Source of the DNA: Rhizobiaceae bacterium
Lineage (GTDB): Bacteria; Pseudomonadota; Alphaproteobacteria; Rhizobiales; Rhizobiaceae
Reading direction: 5' to 3'
Assembly (NCBI GenBank): GCA_905339215.1
Contig: CAJPFN010000002.1
Location: forward strand, 1-48,087
Length of the DNA stretch: 48,087 nucleotides
The notes under the pieces are model-generated. The model searched no databases and was not told the DNA's origin. It saw nothing but the letters and a program-made list of their open reading frames with translations. Position numbers and translations under genes: made by a program. Position 1 is the stretch's first letter; the number at the start of each line of letters is the position of its first letter. Positions 23,805-33,987 of this stretch are shown piece by piece.

Positions 23805-26641
23805 TCGCTCCACTCCTGGCCGTAGCGCAGTTCAGCGGGCCGCTCCGACAAGGGCCGCGGCATGATCGCCGGCGAAAAGCGCGGTTGCGAGGCCTCGTCC
23901 GGCTCGGCCTTCTCGATGCGTACGCGCAGATCGTACCAGGCGGCCTGCCCGGTGACCGGGTCGGAGTTGGACCAGCGCAAGCCGTCGCCCTTCGGCGGCA
24001 GCAATTCGTGGATCAGGTGGTTGAGGAGGAAACCCTTCTTCGCTTCCGGCGCGTCCGGATCGAGGCCCCAGGCGCCGCCTCGCTTGCCGATCGCGTTCCA
24101 GGTCCAGATCGTGTCGCCGTTCACCGCCGCGCTGCGCGCGATCTCGACCTTGATGCGGCCGTGGTGGGAGATCACCCAGACCCAGTCGCCGTCGGAAAGG
24201 TCGAGATGATCGCATATTTTTTCAGGTACATAGAGGGGATTCCTCGTGTGAATTTGCCGGAGCCAGGCATTCATCGATCCCCACGAGTGGTACATCGCCG
24301 CCGGCCGCTGGGTGATGGCATGGAACGGATATGCCTCGCGATCGACCGCGGCCTCCTCGAAGGGCCGGTACCATTCCGGCAGCGGCGCGAAGGCCCCGCG
24401 GATGCGCTCGCGATGCGTCGGCGGCGGCGACGGCTCGCGCAGCCCGTCGGCGGAGAGCCGGAACTTCTGCAGTGTCTCCTGATAGAGCTGGAAGGTCACC
24501 GGCTTCGGCGTGTCGAAGAAACCCATCGACACGGCGAATTCCTGGTAGGCCTGGTTGGCGTGCTTGAAGAACTGCGCCTCGAGTGGGATGTGGGCGGAGA
24601 AGAACGAGCCATTCTCGATGTAGCGCTTCAACTGGTCGGGATTGGCCGCGCCACGGCCGGTGCGCGACCCGTCGGTCCCGCGGAAGCCGGCGAGCGGCCC
24701 GATACCCGGACGCCTCTCGTGGCGGACGATATAGTCGGCGTAGTCGCGATAGATCGGCTTGCCGCGGTTGTCGGCGAAGCCGGGAAGGCGCAGGCGCGCG
24801 CCGATGTCGAGCAGCACTGTCTGGAAGCCGCGCACGTCGCGGTCCGGCTCAACGACCGGCCAGCGGATCGCGTCCTGCACCGCGTCGGGCTCCGAGATCG
24901 GCCGGTCGAGCAGGGAGATGCAGTCATGGCGCTCGAGATAGGTCGTGTCCGGCAGCACGAGGTCGGCATAAGCGACCGTTTCGGAGGCGTAGGCGTCGCT
25001 GTAGATGATCTTCGGGATCCGGTATTCGCCCGTCGCCGGATCCTTGTCTTCGAGCATGCGGATCACGCCCGCCGTGTTCATCGACGAGTTCCACGCCATG
25101 TTGGCCATGTAGAGGAACAGGACGTCGACCGGATACGGATCACCTGCGTGCGCGTTGGCGATGACCATGTGCATCAGCCCGTGGGCCGAGATCGGCGCAT
25201 CCCAGGAAAATGCCTTGTCTATCCGGTTCGGCCGGCCCTCGGCGTCGATCAGGAGGTCTTCCGGGCCGCGCGGGAAGCCGAGATGCGGGCCCGACAGCGG
25301 CTTGTTCGAGCCGAAATGTTCGGCCTTGCCGTGCGGCGTCGGATGCGCGTCGAGCGGCTTCGGATAGGGCGGCTCGAAGCGGAAGCCGCCCGGGCAGTCG
25401 ACGGCGCCGATCAGCACCTGCAGCAGATGCAGCGCCCGGGTCGTCTGGAAGCCGTTCGAATGCGCCGACAGCCCGCGCATGGCATGGAACGAGACCGGCC
25501 GGCCGACGAAACCCTGGTGGCGCTCGCCATGGACGTCAGTCCAGGGCTGGTCGATCGAGATCGCCTCGTCGAAGGCGACCCGGCCGATCTCGGCGGCGAG
25601 CCCGCGGATCGTCGCCGCGTCGACGCCGGTTTCGGCTGCCACCGCCTCCGGCGCGTAGCGCGGATCGAGGTACTTTTCCGCAAGCAACTGTAGCGAGGGC
25701 ACGGCGAAACGTCCCTCGCCCACCTGGTAGCGCCCCGAAAGCGCCGGGCGCGCGCCTTTCGTGCCGGCCGCGACAGCGCGTTCGGTCACGGTCTCCCACA
25801 CCAGCGGCGCGCCGTCCGCGTCGCGGGCGAACAGCCCGTGCTCGGCGGTCCCCGGCGCATCGACGACCAGCCAGGGCGCGTTCGAGTAGCGGACGAGGTA
25901 GTCGACGTCGATGCGCCGCGCCTTCAGCAGCTCATGGATGACGGCGAGGATGAGCAGCCCGTCCGTTCCCGGGCGGATGCCGATCCAGTTGTCTGCCACG
26001 GCCGAATAGCCGGTGCGCACCGGGTTGACCGAGACGAATCGGGCCCCGTTCTTCTTCAGCTTGGAGATGCCGATCTTGATCGGATTGGAATCGTGGTCCT
26101 CGGCGACGCCGAACATGACGAACAGCTTCGTCCGGTCCCAGTCGGGTGCGCCGAACTCCCAGAAGGCGCCGCCGATGGTCATGATGCCGGCCGCCGCCAT
26201 GTTGACGGAGCAGAAGCCGCCATGCGCGGCGTAGTTCGGCGTGCCGAACTGCTGCGCCCAGAATCCGGTCAACGACTGCGACTGGTCGCGGCCGGTGAAG
26301 AAGGCGAGCTTCTTCGGGTCGGACTGGCGCACCGCGCCGAGCCAGTCGGTCGCGATCGACAGCGCCTCGTCCCACGAGATCTCGCGGAACTGGCCCGACC
26401 CGCGCGGGCCGGTCCGCAGCAGCGGCGCGCGCAGCCTGGCCGGTGCGTAGTGCTGCATGATCCCGGCCGACCCCTTGGCGCAGAGCACGCCGCGGTTGAC
26501 CGGGTGATTGCGATTGCCCTCGATGTAGCGGATCTTGCCGTCCTTGATGTGGACGTCGATGCCGCAGCGGCACGCGCACATGTAGCACGTGGTCCGCCGG
26601 ACCTCGTCAGAGACCGGCCTGGACAACGCCGATTTTTCCAT
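23801..26641 (-). CDS. soeA: Molybdopterin oxidoreductase, SoeA-type sulfite dehydrogenase catalytic subunit
   Basis: Predicted to oxidise sulfite to sulfate in the cytosol and feed electrons to quinone. The protein has 946 residues and begins with a [4Fe-4S] motif (C19, C22, C26, C54: CYMCACRCG...GVLCAKG) and no Tat signal, which argues against the periplasmic DMSO reductase DmsA. Molybdenum-cofactor blocks follow: ITWDEAL-like ISWDEALSIA, FFTGRDQSQSLTGF, GGFCSVNMAAAG, FGVAEDHDSNPIKIG, GIRPGTDG and DLVLPDTTYLERHD. This pattern, the long size and the A-B-C gene order fit SoeABC of purple sulfur bacteria and Ruegeria. GGAGG lies upstream; an adjacent in-frame GTG (26644) is an alternative start. 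Confidence 0.88.
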   Translation of the reverse strand: MEKSALSRPVSDEVRRTTCYMCACRCGIDVHIKDGKIRYIEGNRNHPVNRGVLCAKGSAGIMQHYAPARLRAPLLRTGPRGSGQFREISWDEALSIATDWLGAVRQSDPKKLAFFTGRDQSQSLTGFWAQQFGTPNYAAHGGFCSVNMAAAGIMTIGGAFWEFGAPDWDRTKLFVMFGVAEDHDSNPIKIGISKLKKNGARFVSVNPVRTGYSAVADNWIGIRPGTDGLLILAVIHELLKARRIDVDYLVRYSNAPWLVVDAPGTAEHGLFARDADGAPLVWETVTERAVAAGTKGARPALSGRYQVGEGRFAVPSLQLLAEKYLDPRYAPEAVAAETGVDAATIRGLAAEIGRVAFDEAISIDQPWTDVHGERHQGFVGRPVSFHAMRGLSAHSNGFQTTRALHLLQVLIGAVDCPGGFRFEPPYPKPLDAHPTPHGKAEHFGSNKPLSGPHLGFPRGPEDLLIDAEGRPNRIDKAFSWDAPISAHGLMHMVIANAHAGDPYPVDVLFLYMANMAWNSSMNTAGVIRMLEDKDPATGEYRIPKIIYSDAYASETVAYADLVLPDTTYLERHDCISLLDRPISEPDAVQDAIRWPVVEPDRDVRGFQTVLLDIGARLRLPGFADNRGKPIYRDYADYIVRHERRPGIGPLAGFRGTDGSRTGRGAANPDQLKRYIENGSFFSAHIPLEAQFFKHANQAYQEFAVSMGFFDTPKPVTFQLYQETLQKFRLSADGLREPSPPPTHRERIRGAFAPLPEWYRPFEEAAVDREAYPFHAITQRPAAMYHSWGSMNAWLRQIHTRNPLYVPEKICDHLDLSDGDWVWVISHHGRIKVEIARSAAVNGDTIWTWNAIGKRGGAWGLDPDAPEAKKGFLLNHLIHELLPPKGDGLRWSNSDPVTGQAAWYDLRVRIEKAEPDEASQPRFSPAIMPRPLSERPAELRYGQEWSE

Positions 26642-26677
26642 CACCGCGATTCCTCCCGGGACGAGTCATATTGGAGA

Positions 26678-26695
26678 CATTCCAAAAATGGAATG
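26678..26695. promoter_or_regulatory. Palindrome upstream of soeABC, probable operator
   Basis: CATTCCA (26678-26684) and TGGAATG (26689-26695) are exact reverse complements around AAAA. The site is 37 bases upstream of soeA, in the AT-rich gap where a promoter is expected; a TTGCAA on the minus strand lies just upstream of it. No regulator gene is adjacent and I do not recognise the motif. Confidence 0.5.
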
Positions 26696-26789
26696 CTTTA
26701 CTTGCAAGAGAAAGCGCACAAATTACGAACGGCCGCGCGCGAGGGACGCGCCGGCCGCCAGTTCCGTCTCGCGAATGGTCGGGACGAAG

Positions 26790-27221
26790 TCAGTTCGTGA
26801 CGATGATGCGCGTGTTGCCCGGCCCGACCTGCTTGACCATGGAATAGAACTTCGCCGCGTTGGCCGTATCCAGCCGGATGCAGCCGTGCGACGCCGGAGT
26901 GCCGAGGCGGCTCACCGCATTGGTGCCGTGGATGGCATAGCCGCCGTGGAAGAATACCGAATACGGCATCGGCGACATGTCGTACTTGCGCGAATACCAC
27001 ATCCTGTGGAGCCGTGTCGGACGCCACGAGCCGCGCGGCGTTACGTAGCCCTTGCGCGCCGTCGATACGCGCCAGACATGCATCACCTGCCCGTGCCGGG
27101 TGATGGTCATGGTCTGGTTGGAAATGTCGACCTTCGCCACAAGGCCCGCGGCGACGCCATGGACCGTCATTCCCATGAGCATCGTCGCGGCGGCCAACGC
27201 ACCAACTACCAGTTGCTTCAT
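26790..27221 (-). CDS. L,D-transpeptidase (YkuD domain), exported
   Basis: The protein has 143 residues: a signal peptide (MKQLVVGALAAATMLMGM to about GVAA) followed almost at once by a YkuD catalytic domain. The active-site signature is FHGGYAIHGT, then ASHGCIRLD with the nucleophilic Cys. Such enzymes make 3-3 peptidoglycan cross-links or attach lipoproteins to peptidoglycan. It is a minimal version without a LysM or other binding domain. I used the ATG at 27221; a second in-frame ATG at 27236 adds five residues. An exact LexA-type direct repeat lies upstream (listed separately). Confidence 0.92.
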   Translation of the reverse strand: MKQLVVGALAAATMLMGMTVHGVAAGLVAKVDISNQTMTITRHGQVMHVWRVSTARKGYVTPRGSWRPTRLHRMWYSRKYDMSPMPYSVFFHGGYAIHGTNAVSRLGTPASHGCIRLDTANAAKFYSMVKQVGPGNTRIIVTN

Positions 27222-27267
27222 GTGTGAAACCCCCATTGCCCGTTTCTGACGCTATTTGCCTTCTTCT

Positions 27268-27282
27268 GAACGTCCGATGAAC
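27268..27282. promoter_or_regulatory. LexA-box-like direct repeat upstream of the L,D-transpeptidase
   Basis: GAAC (27268-27271), seven bases, then GAAC (27279-27282), an exact match to the alphaproteobacterial SOS operator on one strand. It lies 46 bases upstream of the transpeptidase start at 27221. A match of eight fixed bases can arise by chance about once in a window of this size, so position is the main support. Confidence 0.35.
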
Positions 27283-27431
27283 GAGAGTACACAGGGGCCG
27301 TGAGGAAATTCCAAATCGATCGAAACACATTCGAACAATTTCGCGTGAAATGCCGGGGCACGTACAGTGTCGTTCTGGCCCAGTCGCCCTCCCTTGCATA
27401 GCGCCAGCCTTCGTTGCTCAATGCCGCCATC

Positions 27432-28709
27432 ATGGACGAAAATCTCAGACATGCCATCGAGGCGAGGACCGACGACCTGGTCGCGCTCACCCAGGACCTG
27501 ATCCGCTTCCCCACCGTCAATCCGCCCGGCGAGGCCTATACGCCCTGCGCGGAGTATGTCGGCCGCCGGCTGGCGAAGCGCGGCTTCGCGATCGAGTACG
27601 TCCGCGGCGAAGGAACGCCGGGCGACAGCGACCGCTATCCGCGCACCAACGTGGTGGCGCGCATCGAGGGAAAGCGACCCGGGCGGACCGTGCACTTCAA
27701 CTCCCACATCGACGTCGTCGAGGCCGGCGACGGCTGGACCGTCGATCCCTTCGCGGCGGTGGTGAAGGACGGCCGCGTCTACGGGCGCGGCACCTGCGAC
27801 ATGAAGGGCGGGCTCGCATCTTCGATCGTCGCCGTAGAGGCCTATTTGGCGACCAATCCGGACTTTTCCGGCGCCATCGAGATTTCCGGGACGGTAGACG
27901 AGGAATCTGGCGGCTTCGGCGGCGTCGCCTACCTCGCCAGGAAAGGCTACTTCTCGAAGCCCCGCGTCGACCACGTCATCATCCCCGAGCCGCTGAACAA
28001 GGACCGCATCTGCCTCGGCCACCGCGGCGTCTGGTGGGCCGAGATCGAGACGAAGGGCCAGATCGCCCACGGCTCGATGCCGTTCCTCGGCGACTGCGCG
28101 GTACGCCATATGGGCGCCGTTCTCGACGCGTTCGAGAAGGACCTCTTCCCGGCGCTGGACCGCAAGCGCACTGCGATGCCGGTGGTTCCAGAAGGTGCGC
28201 GTCGCTCGACGATGAACATCAACTCCATCCATGGCGGCCAGACCGAGGACTACCGGCCCGGCCTGCCCTCGCCCAACGTGCCCGACCGCTGCCGCCTCAC
28301 CATCGACCGGCGCTTCCTGCTCGAGGAGGACATCGCCGAGGTGAAGAGCGAGGTGACCTCGATCCTCGACCGGCTGAAGCGCGAGCGGCCGAAGTTCGAC
28401 TACACGATCCGCGACGTCATGGAGGTGCAGCCGACGATGACCGACCGCGATGCGCCCGTGGTCAAGGCGGTGGCCGAGGCGATCCGCGAGATCTTCGACC
28501 GCGAGCCGGCCTACGTCATCTCGCCCGGCACCTACGACCAGAAACACGTCGCCCGCCTCGGCCACATCTACGACTGCATCGCCTACGGGCCAGGCATCCT
28601 CGACCTCGCCCATCGGCCCGACGAATGGGTCGGCATCGTCGACATGGTGGAATCGGCCAAGGTCATGGCGATCGGGCTCGGCCTCCTGCTCGACGGAAAG
28701 GTGGACTGA
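27432..28709 (+). CDS. M20-family metallohydrolase (ArgE/DapE-like deacylase)
   Basis: The protein has 425 residues. Zinc-site residues of the M20 family are visible: HFNSHIDVV with H92 and D94, GRGTCDMKGG with D123, and the general base region TVDEESGG at 155-161; LAHRPDEWV near the C-terminus supplies another ligand. The family removes acyl or succinyl groups from amino acids or cleaves small peptides. Directly upstream of a peptide-type ABC importer on the same strand, it probably processes the imported compound. The exact substrate is not evident. The start is the ATG at 27432; a TTG at 27414 is possible. Confidence 0.88.
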   Translation: MDENLRHAIEARTDDLVALTQDLIRFPTVNPPGEAYTPCAEYVGRRLAKRGFAIEYVRGEGTPGDSDRYPRTNVVARIEGKRPGRTVHFNSHIDVVEAGDGWTVDPFAAVVKDGRVYGRGTCDMKGGLASSIVAVEAYLATNPDFSGAIEISGTVDEESGGFGGVAYLARKGYFSKPRVDHVIIPEPLNKDRICLGHRGVWWAEIETKGQIAHGSMPFLGDCAVRHMGAVLDAFEKDLFPALDRKRTAMPVVPEGARRSTMNINSIHGGQTEDYRPGLPSPNVPDRCRLTIDRRFLLEEDIAEVKSEVTSILDRLKRERPKFDYTIRDVMEVQPTMTDRDAPVVKAVAEAIREIFDREPAYVISPGTYDQKHVARLGHIYDCIAYGPGILDLAHRPDEWVGIVDMVESAKVMAIGLGLLLDGKVD

Positions 28710-28830
28710 ACCGGCGGACGAGGCGGCAAAACCGTTCCGCTGGAACACTCGATCCTGCAACAAACGCGATTTACTCGGACCGCAATTCGGGCTTCAATCC
28801 CGCCCGGTCCATTCCCTGGGGAGCAAGACG

Positions 28831-30312
28831 ATGAAACACTGGAAATCGATTATTGCGGCGACCGCACTGGTGCTGGCGGCCGGAACCTCGGCCTTCGCCG
28901 CGCGCACGGACCTCGTGCTCGGCATGCCGCTCGAGCCGCCGCACCTCGACCCGACCGCCGGCGCCGCCGCGGCCATCGACGAGGTTCTCTATGCCAACGT
29001 CTTCGAGGGCCTGACCCGCATCGGCTCGAAGGGCGAGGTGATGCCGGCGCTGGCCGAGAGCTGGACGGTGTCGGATGACGGCAAGGTCTACACCTTCAAG
29101 CTGCACACCGGCGTGAAGTTCCACGACGGCAGCGCCTTCGACGCCGAGGACGTCAAGTTCTCGCTCGACCGTGCCCGCGGCGAGGGCTCGACCAACGCGC
29201 AGAAGGCACTGTTCGCGGCGATCGACACCGTCGAGGCCGTCGACGCTGCCACCGTCAAGGTTACGCTGAAGAACCCGCAGGGCTCGTTCCTCTACAATAT
29301 GGGCTGGGGCGACGCCGTGATCGTGGCGCCGGAATCGGCCGAGACCAACAAGGAGAAGCCGATCGGCACGGGCCCCTTCAAGTTCGACAACTGGGCGAAG
29401 GGCTCCTCGATCACCATCGTCAAGAACCCCGACTACTGGGGTGAGCCGGTCGCGCTCGACAAGGCCGAGTTCCGCATCGTCCCGGACGCCGCCGCAGCGA
29501 TCCCCGCGCTTCTCTCCGGCGACGTGCAGGCGTTCCCGAACGTCGGCGTCGGCGACGCGCTCGCCCAGATCCAGGCCGACCCGCGCTTCAAGGTCGTGAT
29601 CGGCGCCACCGAGGGCGAGACCATCCTTTCGACCAACAACAAGAAGGCACCGTTCGACAAGCTCGAGGTGCGCCAGGCGATCGCCCACACGCTCGACCGC
29701 CAGGCGATCATCGACGCAGCATCGTCGGGCCTCGGCACGCCGATCGGCTCGCACTTCTCGCCGGCCAACGCGGCCTATGTCGACCTGACCGGGACCTACC
29801 CGCACGACGTCGCCAAGGCCAAGGAGCTTCTCAAGGCTGCCGGCCTGGAGAACGGTTTCAAGGCGACGCTGAAGCTGCCGCCGGTCGGCTATGCCCGCGA
29901 CGGCGGCCAGGTGATCGCCGCGCAGCTGCGCGAGGTCGGCATCGAGCTGGAGATCATCCCGGTCGAGTGGGCGGACTGGCTGAAGCAGGTCTTTACCGAC
30001 AAGGACTACGACCTGACGATCGTCTCGCACACGGAGCCGAACGACATCGGCATCTATGCGCGCAAGGACTACTACTTCCAGTACGACAACCCGGAGTTCG
30101 ACAAGGTGATCGCCGAGCTCGACGTCACCACCGACGGGGCCAAGCGCAACGAACTTTTCGGCAAGGCGCAGAAGATCCTCGCCGACGACGCGGTCAACGG
30201 CTTCCTCTTCGAACTGCCGAAGATCGGCATCTGGGACGCCAAGGTAGAGGGTCTCTGGGAGAACTCGCCCGTCCAGGCCAACGACCTGACCAAGGTGAAG
30301 TGGGTCGATTGA
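28831..30312 (+). CDS. ABC transporter substrate-binding protein, peptide/nickel family 5
   Basis: The protein has 493 residues with a signal peptide (MKHWKSIIAATALVLAAGTSAFA) and a mature SBP_bac_5 domain: LDPTAGAAAAIDEVLYANVFEGL, MPALAESWTVSDDGKVYTFKL, GVKFHDG, and QAIAHTLDRQAIIDAASSG. It captures the substrate in the periplasm for the permeases encoded downstream. GGGGAGC lies about ten bases before the start. The relatives bind oligopeptides, dipeptides, opines or nickel; an M20 hydrolase upstream favours a peptide or acylated amino acid. Confidence 0.93.
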   Translation: MKHWKSIIAATALVLAAGTSAFAARTDLVLGMPLEPPHLDPTAGAAAAIDEVLYANVFEGLTRIGSKGEVMPALAESWTVSDDGKVYTFKLHTGVKFHDGSAFDAEDVKFSLDRARGEGSTNAQKALFAAIDTVEAVDAATVKVTLKNPQGSFLYNMGWGDAVIVAPESAETNKEKPIGTGPFKFDNWAKGSSITIVKNPDYWGEPVALDKAEFRIVPDAAAAIPALLSGDVQAFPNVGVGDALAQIQADPRFKVVIGATEGETILSTNNKKAPFDKLEVRQAIAHTLDRQAIIDAASSGLGTPIGSHFSPANAAYVDLTGTYPHDVAKAKELLKAAGLENGFKATLKLPPVGYARDGGQVIAAQLREVGIELEIIPVEWADWLKQVFTDKDYDLTIVSHTEPNDIGIYARKDYYFQYDNPEFDKVIAELDVTTDGAKRNELFGKAQKILADDAVNGFLFELPKIGIWDAKVEGLWENSPVQANDLTKVKWVD

Positions 30313-30323
30313 TGCAACGCCCT

Positions 30324-30455
30324 CCCTCCCCCTCGCGGGGAGGGTGGACAGTCGCCGGAGGCGACTGGACGGGTGGGGTCATCGCGGCAACGCGTGGCCT
30401 CGACCTACCCCACCCGCCCCGCTCCGTTCGGCGCCCTCCCCTCAAGGGGCAGGGC
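30324..30455. repeat. Compound palindromic intergenic element
   Basis: The 150-base gap between the binding protein and permease genes is packed with inverted repeats: CCCTCCCC/GGGGAGGG (30324-30344), CAGTCGCC/GGCGACTG (30349-30367), GGGTGGGGT (30371-30379) with ACCCCACCC (30407-30415), and GCCCTCCCCT with AGGGGCAGGGC around a two-base loop (30433-30455). It resembles GC-rich REP-like repeats scattered through rhizobial genomes. Being inside an operon it may stabilise the upstream binding-protein mRNA or reduce downstream expression. Confidence 0.65.
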
Positions 30456-30466
30456 AAAACCGCGCA

Positions 30467-31410
<944 letters not shown>

Positions 31411-31414
<4 letters not shown>

Positions 31415-32280
31415 GCGACGCCGCCGGCGCTACGACCGAGACGGCGGCGAGCTTCGTCGCCAAGGCCTTTTCCAGCCGATCTTTCGTCGTGGGCTTCGCC
31501 ATCACGTCGCTGATCGCGCTGATGGCGATCGTCTCGTTCTTCTGGGTGCCCTACGACGTCACCGTTCTGCCGGTCGCCGACCGCATGAAGCCGCCGTCGG
31601 CGACTCATCTGCTCGGCACCGACCACTTCGGCCGCGACATCCTGTCGATGATCATGGTCGGCTCGCGCAACTCGATCGCGGTTGCTCTCGTCGCGGTGGG
31701 CATCGGCATGGGGCTCGGCGTGCCGCTGGGCTGCTGGGCGGCGGCGCGTGGCGGCTGGGTCGACGAGGTGCTGATGCGCTTCAACGACCTCGTCTTCGCC
31801 TTCCCGGCGCTGCTCTCGGCGATCATGATCACGGCGATCTTCGGCCCCGGCGCCATCAACGCCATCATCGCCATCGGCATCTTCAACGTTCCGGTCTTCG
31901 CCCGCGTCGCCCGCGCCGGCGCGCTGGCACTGTGGCCGCGCGAGTTCATCCTCGCCGCGCGTGCCGCCGGCAAGGGGCCGGCGCTGATCACGCTTGAACA
32001 TATCCTGCCCAACATCGCCACCGCGCTGCTGGTCCAGGGCACGATCCAGTTTGCGCTGGGCGTGCTCGCCGAGGCCGGTCTCTCCTATGTCGGGCTCGGC
32101 GCCCAGCCGCCGATGCCGAGCTGGGGGCGCATGCTGTTCGACGCGCAGACGCGGATGATGGTGGCGCCCTACCTCGCCATCTTCCCCGGCATGGCGATCG
32201 TCGCCACGGTGCTCGGCCTCAACCTGCTCGGCGACGGACTGTCCGACGTGCTCGACCCCAAGCTGAGGCGGCAGCGGTGA
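31411..32280 (+). CDS. ABC transporter permease, DppC type
   Basis: The protein has 289 residues and is the partner permease. After a cytoplasmic N-terminus and first helix comes the DppC signature HLLGTDHFGRDILSMIMVGSR, and later the coupling loop REFILAARAAGKGPALITLEHILPN and GLSYVGLGAQPPMPSWGRM. It overlaps dppB-like by four bases and the ATPase gene by four bases (GTGA at 32277-32280), so the three are translationally coupled. Confidence 0.95.
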
Positions 32281-33899
32281 GCCTCCTCGAGATCGAAAAG
32301 CTCGGCGTCGACATCGGCGGTACGCCGATCCTCAAGGGCATCGACCTGTCGATCGCCGCCGGCGAGGCTGTCGGCTTGGTCGGTGAGTCGGGCTCCGGCA
32401 AGTCGATGACGGCGCTCACCATGATGCGCCTCCTGCCGCATCTTGCGCGCACCTCCGGACGCGTCACCTTCGACGGCATCGACATCCTGTCGGCTACCGA
32501 GGAGCGCATGTGCGCGCTGCGCGGCGACGACATCGGCATGGTCTTCCAGGAGCCGATGACCGCGCTGAACCCGGTCAAGACCATCGGCGAGCAGGTCGCC
32601 GAGGGCATCCGCTGGCACACCGGCGTCGGCCGAGCCGAGGCCGAGGACCGCGCCCGGCGCATCCTCGACCGCGTCGGCCTGCCGGAAGCGAAGTTCCCGC
32701 TGTCGCGCTATCCGCACGAGCTTTCCGGCGGCCAGCGCCAGCGCGTCGTCATCGCCATCGCCTGCGCGCTGAAGCCGAAACTGCTCATCGCCGACGAGCC
32801 GACGACGGCGCTCGACGTGGTGCTGCAGAAGCAGATCCTCGACCTGCTGCGCGACCTCGTCCAGGAAAACCGCATGGGGCTGCTTCTCATCAGCCACGAC
32901 CTGGCCGTCGTCACCGACATGTCGGACCGCGTCACCATCATGCGCCACGGCGAGGTGATGGAGGAAGGCGAGACGGCGCGGACGCTGTCCAACCAGGTGC
33001 ATCCCTATACCCGCCAGCTCGCCGAGGCTTCGATGCACGTGCCGGCGCGGGCGAAGACGCATGCCTTCCAGGGCGCGGCACCGCTGCTCGAGGTGAACAA
33101 CGTCGTGCGCGACTATCCCGGCCGGCGTGCCTCGCTGTTGCGCAAGGGAACGCCGACGCGGGCCGTCGACGACGTCTCCTTCACGATCCATCCCGGCCAG
33201 TCGACGGCGCTCGTCGGCCGCTCGGGCTGCGGCAAGTCGACGCTGGCGCGCATGATCCTGGCGCTGGACCGGCCGACGGCCGGCTCGATCCGCCTGACCG
33301 GCGAGGAACTGACGACGAAGGACGAGGCCGCGCTGAAGCCGCTCCGGCGCAACATGCAGGTCGTCTTCCAGGACCCCTACGGCTCGTTCGACCCGCGCCA
33401 CCGCGTCGAGCGGCTGGTGGCCGAGCCGCTGCACCTGCTCGACCGCAGGATTGGCGCGGCAGAGCGCCGCGACATGGTCGCCGCGGCCCTCCACGAGGTC
33501 GGCCTGTCGTCGCGCGACATGGACAAGTATCCGCACGAATTCTCCGGCGGCCAGCGCCAGCGCATCTCGATCGCCCGCGCCATCATCACGAGGCCGAAGC
33601 TGGTCGTCGCCGACGAGCCGGTATCGGCGCTCGACGTCTCGATCCGCGCCCAGATCCTCGACCTTTTCGCCGACCTGAACCAGCGGCTCGGCGTCGCCTA
33701 CCTGTTCATCACCCACGACCTGACCGTGGCGCGCGCCATCACCGACGATGTCATGGTCATGCACGACGGCCGGATCGTCGAGCGGGGTCGCACCGGCGAC
33801 GTCCTCGACGACCCGCAGTCCGACGCGGCGAAAGACCTCGTCGCCGCAGCGCCCGACCTCCACCGCGCCATTGCCCGGCGCCTGCGCGAACAGGGCTGA
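32277..33899 (+). CDS. ABC transporter fused dual ATP-binding protein (DppD-DppF)
   Basis: The protein has 540 residues and two complete ABC ATPase domains in one chain. First domain: Walker A GESGSGKS near residue 38, LSGGQRQR, and Walker B LLIADEPTTALD. Second domain: Walker A GRSGCGKS, FSGGQRQR, and LVVADEPVSALD. It powers the Dpp-type permeases encoded just upstream; fusion of the two ATPases is common in this family. Translation begins at a GTG within the preceding stop. Confidence 0.95.
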   Translation: MSLLEIEKLGVDIGGTPILKGIDLSIAAGEAVGLVGESGSGKSMTALTMMRLLPHLARTSGRVTFDGIDILSATEERMCALRGDDIGMVFQEPMTALNPVKTIGEQVAEGIRWHTGVGRAEAEDRARRILDRVGLPEAKFPLSRYPHELSGGQRQRVVIAIACALKPKLLIADEPTTALDVVLQKQILDLLRDLVQENRMGLLLISHDLAVVTDMSDRVTIMRHGEVMEEGETARTLSNQVHPYTRQLAEASMHVPARAKTHAFQGAAPLLEVNNVVRDYPGRRASLLRKGTPTRAVDDVSFTIHPGQSTALVGRSGCGKSTLARMILALDRPTAGSIRLTGEELTTKDEAALKPLRRNMQVVFQDPYGSFDPRHRVERLVAEPLHLLDRRIGAAERRDMVAAALHEVGLSSRDMDKYPHEFSGGQRQRISIARAIITRPKLVVADEPVSALDVSIRAQILDLFADLNQRLGVAYLFITHDLTVARAITDDVMVMHDGRIVERGRTGDVLDDPQSDAAKDLVAAAPDLHRAIARRLREQG

Positions 33900-33987
33900 C
33901 GCGGAAGGCACAGAAGGGATAATAACGGATCGACGGCCTGCGTCGCCGGCACGATGCGCCCGGCCAAGACGCGACGGGAGACAAACC

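Noticed and set aside
22045-26641. DmsABC dimethyl sulfoxide reductase
   Set aside because: The catalytic subunit has no Tat signal, is over 100 residues longer than DmsA, and has SoeA-like blocks.
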